Assembly: GCF_002116635.1 (NCBI RefSeq)
Contig: NZ_LQPW01000131.1
Location: 1-46,001, forward strand
Length of the DNA stretch: 46,001 bases
Direction: 5' to 3'
Source: Mycobacterium szulgai
GTDB lineage: Bacteria > Actinomycetota > Actinomycetes > Mycobacteriales > Mycobacteriaceae
The notes beneath the pieces were generated by a model, which made no database searches, was not told where the DNA came from, and saw nothing but the letters and a program-made list of their open reading frames with translations. Made by a program: the position numbers and the translations under genes. This document shows positions 44,201 to 46,001 of the stretch, in pieces. Each line of letters starts with the position of its first letter. Positions within the stretch are counted from its first letter, which is position 1.

Positions 44201-46001
44201 GCGCCGAACCATAGGCACGCAGCCGGCGAAGGCCCAACGGCATCAGTCGGCCGCCGTTGCTGGCGTTGCGGATGCTGGGATGAACCGCCACCGCTTGGAA
44301 ACATGCGTCCAGCAACACCGGGTGCACGCCATAGGCTCCCTGCTGGGTGCGGATCGCGCCCGGCACGGCGACCTCGGCCAGCACCGTGTCACCGGGTCCT
44401 TCCGGGGTGTGCACGCTGGTCAGGCCGGTGAAAGCCGGACCGAATCGGCGGCGGCCCCGCTCATCCATCCACTGCCGGACCTCGTGGCCGTCGATGCTTT
44501 CCGGGTGGCTGGCCAACAGCTCGGCCATGTCCTTGGCGGCTGGCCGGTCGTCATCTTCGTCGGTTTGTGGGGCGGCGTGCAGCATCGCAGAAGCCTGGCG
44601 GGCCCGTTCGCCGTCCTGGGTGGTCTCCACCGCGAATTCGACGACACCGGGCGCCACGGCCGTCGCGGTCACACCGATGGGAGTCTCGTCACGAACCAGC
44701 AGCATCTGCTCGAAGCGGATGTCGCGGACTTCGGACGCCTCGCCGAGAACGGTTCGGGCCGCGGCCAATGCCATCTCGCAGTGCACAGCCACCGGAAGGA
44801 TGGTCGCGTCATACACCTGGTGGTCGCCCAGCCACGGCTGCGCGACGGTGCCGACCTCACCTTCCCAAACGTGGCGCTCCGGCTCCTCTTGCAGGCGGAC
44901 ATGCGCCCCCATCAGCGGGTGTACCGCGACCGTCCAGGCGCCATGCGCCCGCGAATCCTGGCCCTCGGTGGTCAGCATCAGCGAGCGATGGGTAAAGGCC
45001 GGCAACGGTGCGTCCACCAGTTGACCGCCGGGGTAGAGCACCGAGAAGTCCACCGCTGCGCCGGCCGCGTACAAATCGCCCACCAGCCCACGCAGCCCGT
45101 AGGGCAGCGGCTGCTCGCGCCGCATTCCGGCCAGGGCCGCGACCGCGATGTCCAGGCTGCGGGCGGTCTGATCGACCGCGTGCGTCAGCAGCGGGTGCGG
45201 CGACAGCTCGGTGAAGACCCGGAAGCCGTCCTCGAGCGCGGCATGCACGGCGGCGGCGAAGCGCACCGTGTGCCGCAGGTTGTCGGCCCAGTAGTAGGCG
45301 TCGCAGTAGGGCTCCTCGCGCGGGTCGAACGAGGTGGCCGAGTAGTAGGGAATCTCCGGGGACAGCGGGGTGACGTCGGCCAGCGCCTCGGTCAGGTCGT
45401 CCAGGATCGGGTCGACCTGCGGTGAGTGGGAGGCTACGTCGACGGCCACCTCGCGGGCCATGATGTCGCGCTCTTCCCAGATCGCCACCAGATCGCGCAC
45501 CGTCTGGGTTGCCCCGCCGATCACCGTGGACTGCGGCGAAGCCATCACAGCGACGACCGCGTCGTTCACGCCGCGCGCCACCAACTCCGAAAGTACTTGC
45601 TGGGCAGGCAGTTCCACCGAGGCCATCGCGCCGCTGCCGGAGATGCGGGTCATCAGCTTGGAGCGCCGGCAGATCACGCGCACCCCGTCTTCCAGCGACA
45701 GCGCACCGGCGACGACCGCGGCGGCGGACTCGCCCATGGAGTGGCCGATGACCGCTCCGGGCTGTACACCGTAGGACTTCATCGTCGCCGCGAGTGCGAC
45801 CTGGACGGCGAACAGGGTCGGCTGCACGCGGTCGATACCGGTGACGACCTCCGGTGCCGACAATGCCTTGGTCACCGAGAAGCCCGACTCCGCGGCGATC
45901 AGCGGCTCGAGCGTGGCGATGGTGGCGGCGAACACCGGCTCGCTGGCCAGCAGGTCAGCACCCATCGCCGCCCACTGCGAACCCTGCCCGGAGAACACCC
46001 A
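41247..46001 (-). CDS. pks5: Pks5-type methyl-branched fatty acid synthase, missing its N-terminal part
   Basis: The visible 1584 residues begin inside the acyltransferase domain; the ketosynthase lies beyond the right edge. Order: AT (GQGSQW, GHSMGES at about 83, VASH at about 186, the methylmalonyl-type motif), DH (HQVYDATILP at about 391, DACFQ later), ER (HSATGGVGQAA), KR (GGLGGLG at about 1223; LFSSAVALLGSPGQGAYAAAN) and ACP (GLDSL at about 1531, Ser for phosphopantetheine). This is the layout of mycobacterial Mas-like enzymes, which extend a starter with methylmalonyl units and reduce them fully. In LOS producers Pks5 makes the polymethyl-branched acyl groups of LOS. The neighbouring FadD25 should supply the starter and MutAB or propionyl-CoA metabolism the methylmalonyl-CoA. 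Confidence 0.93.
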   Translation of the reverse strand, partial: WVFSGQGSQWAAMGADLLASEPVFAATIATLEPLIAAESGFSVTKALSAPEVVTGIDRVQPTLFAVQVALAATMKSYGVQPGAVIGHSMGESAAAVVAGALSLEDGVRVICRRSKLMTRISGSGAMASVELPAQQVLSELVARGVNDAVVAVMASPQSTVIGGATQTVRDLVAIWEERDIMAREVAVDVASHSPQVDPILDDLTEALADVTPLSPEIPYYSATSFDPREEPYCDAYYWADNLRHTVRFAAAVHAALEDGFRVFTELSPHPLLTHAVDQTARSLDIAVAALAGMRREQPLPYGLRGLVGDLYAAGAAVDFSVLYPGGQLVDAPLPAFTHRSLMLTTEGQDSRAHGAWTVAVHPLMGAHVRLQEEPERHVWEGEVGTVAQPWLGDHQVYDATILPVAVHCEMALAAARTVLGEASEVRDIRFEQMLLVRDETPIGVTATAVAPGVVEFAVETTQDGERARQASAMLHAAPQTDEDDDRPAAKDMAELLASHPESIDGHEVRQWMDERGRRRFGPAFTGLTSVHTPEGPGDTVLAEVAVPGAIRTQQGAYGVHPVLLDACFQAVAVHPSIRNASNGGRLMPLGLRRLRAYGSARTARYCHATVTACGANIEADLDVLDEHGTVLLAIRGLEIGTGASESSERNRLLNERLLTVEWHQRELPEMNQEDGGTWLLISTSDATELVATELTDALKLHDAQCTTTSWPQQSDHLARAGQLRDQLDAGRFTGVVVLTAPQNGNPDSESPSRGGEYVKHVVRIARELLETLGQSPRFYVVTRNAQAVLEGDRPNLEQGGLRGLLRVISAEHPHMKVTHIDVDDQTGAEQVGRQLLLAELHEDETAWRNDEWYTARLSIAPLRPEERQSIVVDHAEAGMRLRIRTPGDLQTLELAAFDRVPPGPGQIEVAVSASSINFADVLVAFGRYPSFEGEAPELGMDFAGVVTAVGPDVTGHRVGDHVGGFSSAGCWATFVTCDARLAAPLPAGLTDAQAAAVTTAHAAAWYGLHDQARITAGDRVLIHSATGGVGQAAIAIARAAGAEIYATAGSEQRRAMLRDMGIKHVYDSRTLEFAEQIRRDTDGYGVDIVLNSLTGPAQRAGLELLSIGGRFVEIGKQDVYGNTRLGLLPFRRNLTFHYVDLALMAQSHPQRVANLLGTVYRLVATGELPLPETTHYPLADAATAVRLMSAAEHTGKLVLDVPHDGESSVVLPPEQAQVFRGDGSYIITGGLGGLGLYFAEKMAAAGCGRIVLTSRSQPNAKAQETIELIRAMGADIAVECGDIADIATAQRLVAVATATGLPVRGVLHAAAVFDNAMVENMSDELLDRNWVPKVNGAWNLHQATLEQPLDWFCLFSSAVALLGSPGQGAYAAANSWLDAFTYWRRAQGLPATSIGWALWSDVGRAAAIRAEAGDDAALDVGGEGTAFAYWRDTAISAEEGDYAFQTLLRHDRAYTGYAPVIPSPWLTAFAHRSPFAEMFQSAGQSRSSTSKFLMELNELPPEEWPARLRRMLSEQIGLTLRRTIDADRLLTEYGLDSLSSQELRAHIEAETGIRVTATDINTTVRGLADLVCEKLTAEREPAAT

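Noticed and set aside
42591..45425. 944-codon open frame on the plus strand
   Set aside because: It is the antisense shadow of pks5, whose AT, DH, ER, KR and ACP motifs are clear; long antisense frames are common in DNA of this GC content.

Overview
The window is high-GC chromosomal DNA from a slow-growing mycobacterium. It carries a PE_PGRS gene, many GTG starts, and a gene order (Rv1491c-like, mutA, mutB, meaB, lipL, dodecin, ... gmdA/epiA, ... fadD25, mmpL12, glycosyltransferase, pks5) that follows the M. tuberculosis Rv1491c-Rv1527c region as I remember it. Unlike M. tuberculosis, the middle is filled with a large lipooligosaccharide (LOS) glycan locus. The sugar genes present fit an LOS producer of the M. 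kansasii/M. gastri/M. marinum kind; M. gastri is my best guess from the chemistry the genes imply, not from any species marker.

Layout. 1-1223: 5' part of a PE_PGRS gene (minus strand, runs off the left edge). 1441-9171: conserved housekeeping block: DedA/TVP38-like membrane protein, both methylmalonyl-CoA mutase subunits, the MeaB chaperone GTPase, esterase LipL, dodecin. 9293-13012: two large polytopic GT-C type glycosyltransferases that share a leader and N-terminus. 13047-15921 (minus) and 16076-23014 (plus): two operons leaving one divergent promoter region. They encode the CDP-glucose route to CDP-4-keto-3,6-dideoxyglucose (rfbF, rfbG, rfbH), a GtrA/GtrB polyprenyl-phosphate sugar pair, and a tightly coupled cassette of NeuB-like synthase, ThDP enzyme, HAD phosphatase and methyltransferase. 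23027-27412 (minus): operon gmdA, epiA, FkbM methyltransferase, GT2, NAD-dependent reductase/epimerase. 27635-30148 (plus): GAP/Sap-type membrane protein and two glycosyltransferases. 30149-30590: AT-rich gap. 30591-32909: unknown protein and a CYP138-like P450. 32795-34319 (minus): two paralogous TetR regulators. 34551-36302: FadD25 acyl-AMP ligase. 36323-46001 (minus): mmpL12, a GT28/GT1-type glycosyltransferase, and the 3' three-quarters of pks5.

How it fits together. FadD25 and Pks5 are expected to supply the methyl-branched acyl chains of LOS, the GTs build the glycan, and MmpL12 and the GAP protein move it outward. The most interesting part is the rfbFGH + NeuB-like + ThDP + HAD + reductase set. 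Read together it predicts a C4-branched 3,6-dideoxyhexose: a 2-keto-3-deoxy sugar acid made from PEP is dephosphorylated, decarboxylated on ThDP and ligated to C4 of CDP-4-keto-3,6-dideoxyglucose, leaving a side chain without oxygen at its second carbon. That pattern matches the branched sugars reported for M. gastri and M. marinum LOS. This pathway is my inference from gene content; no database search was possible.
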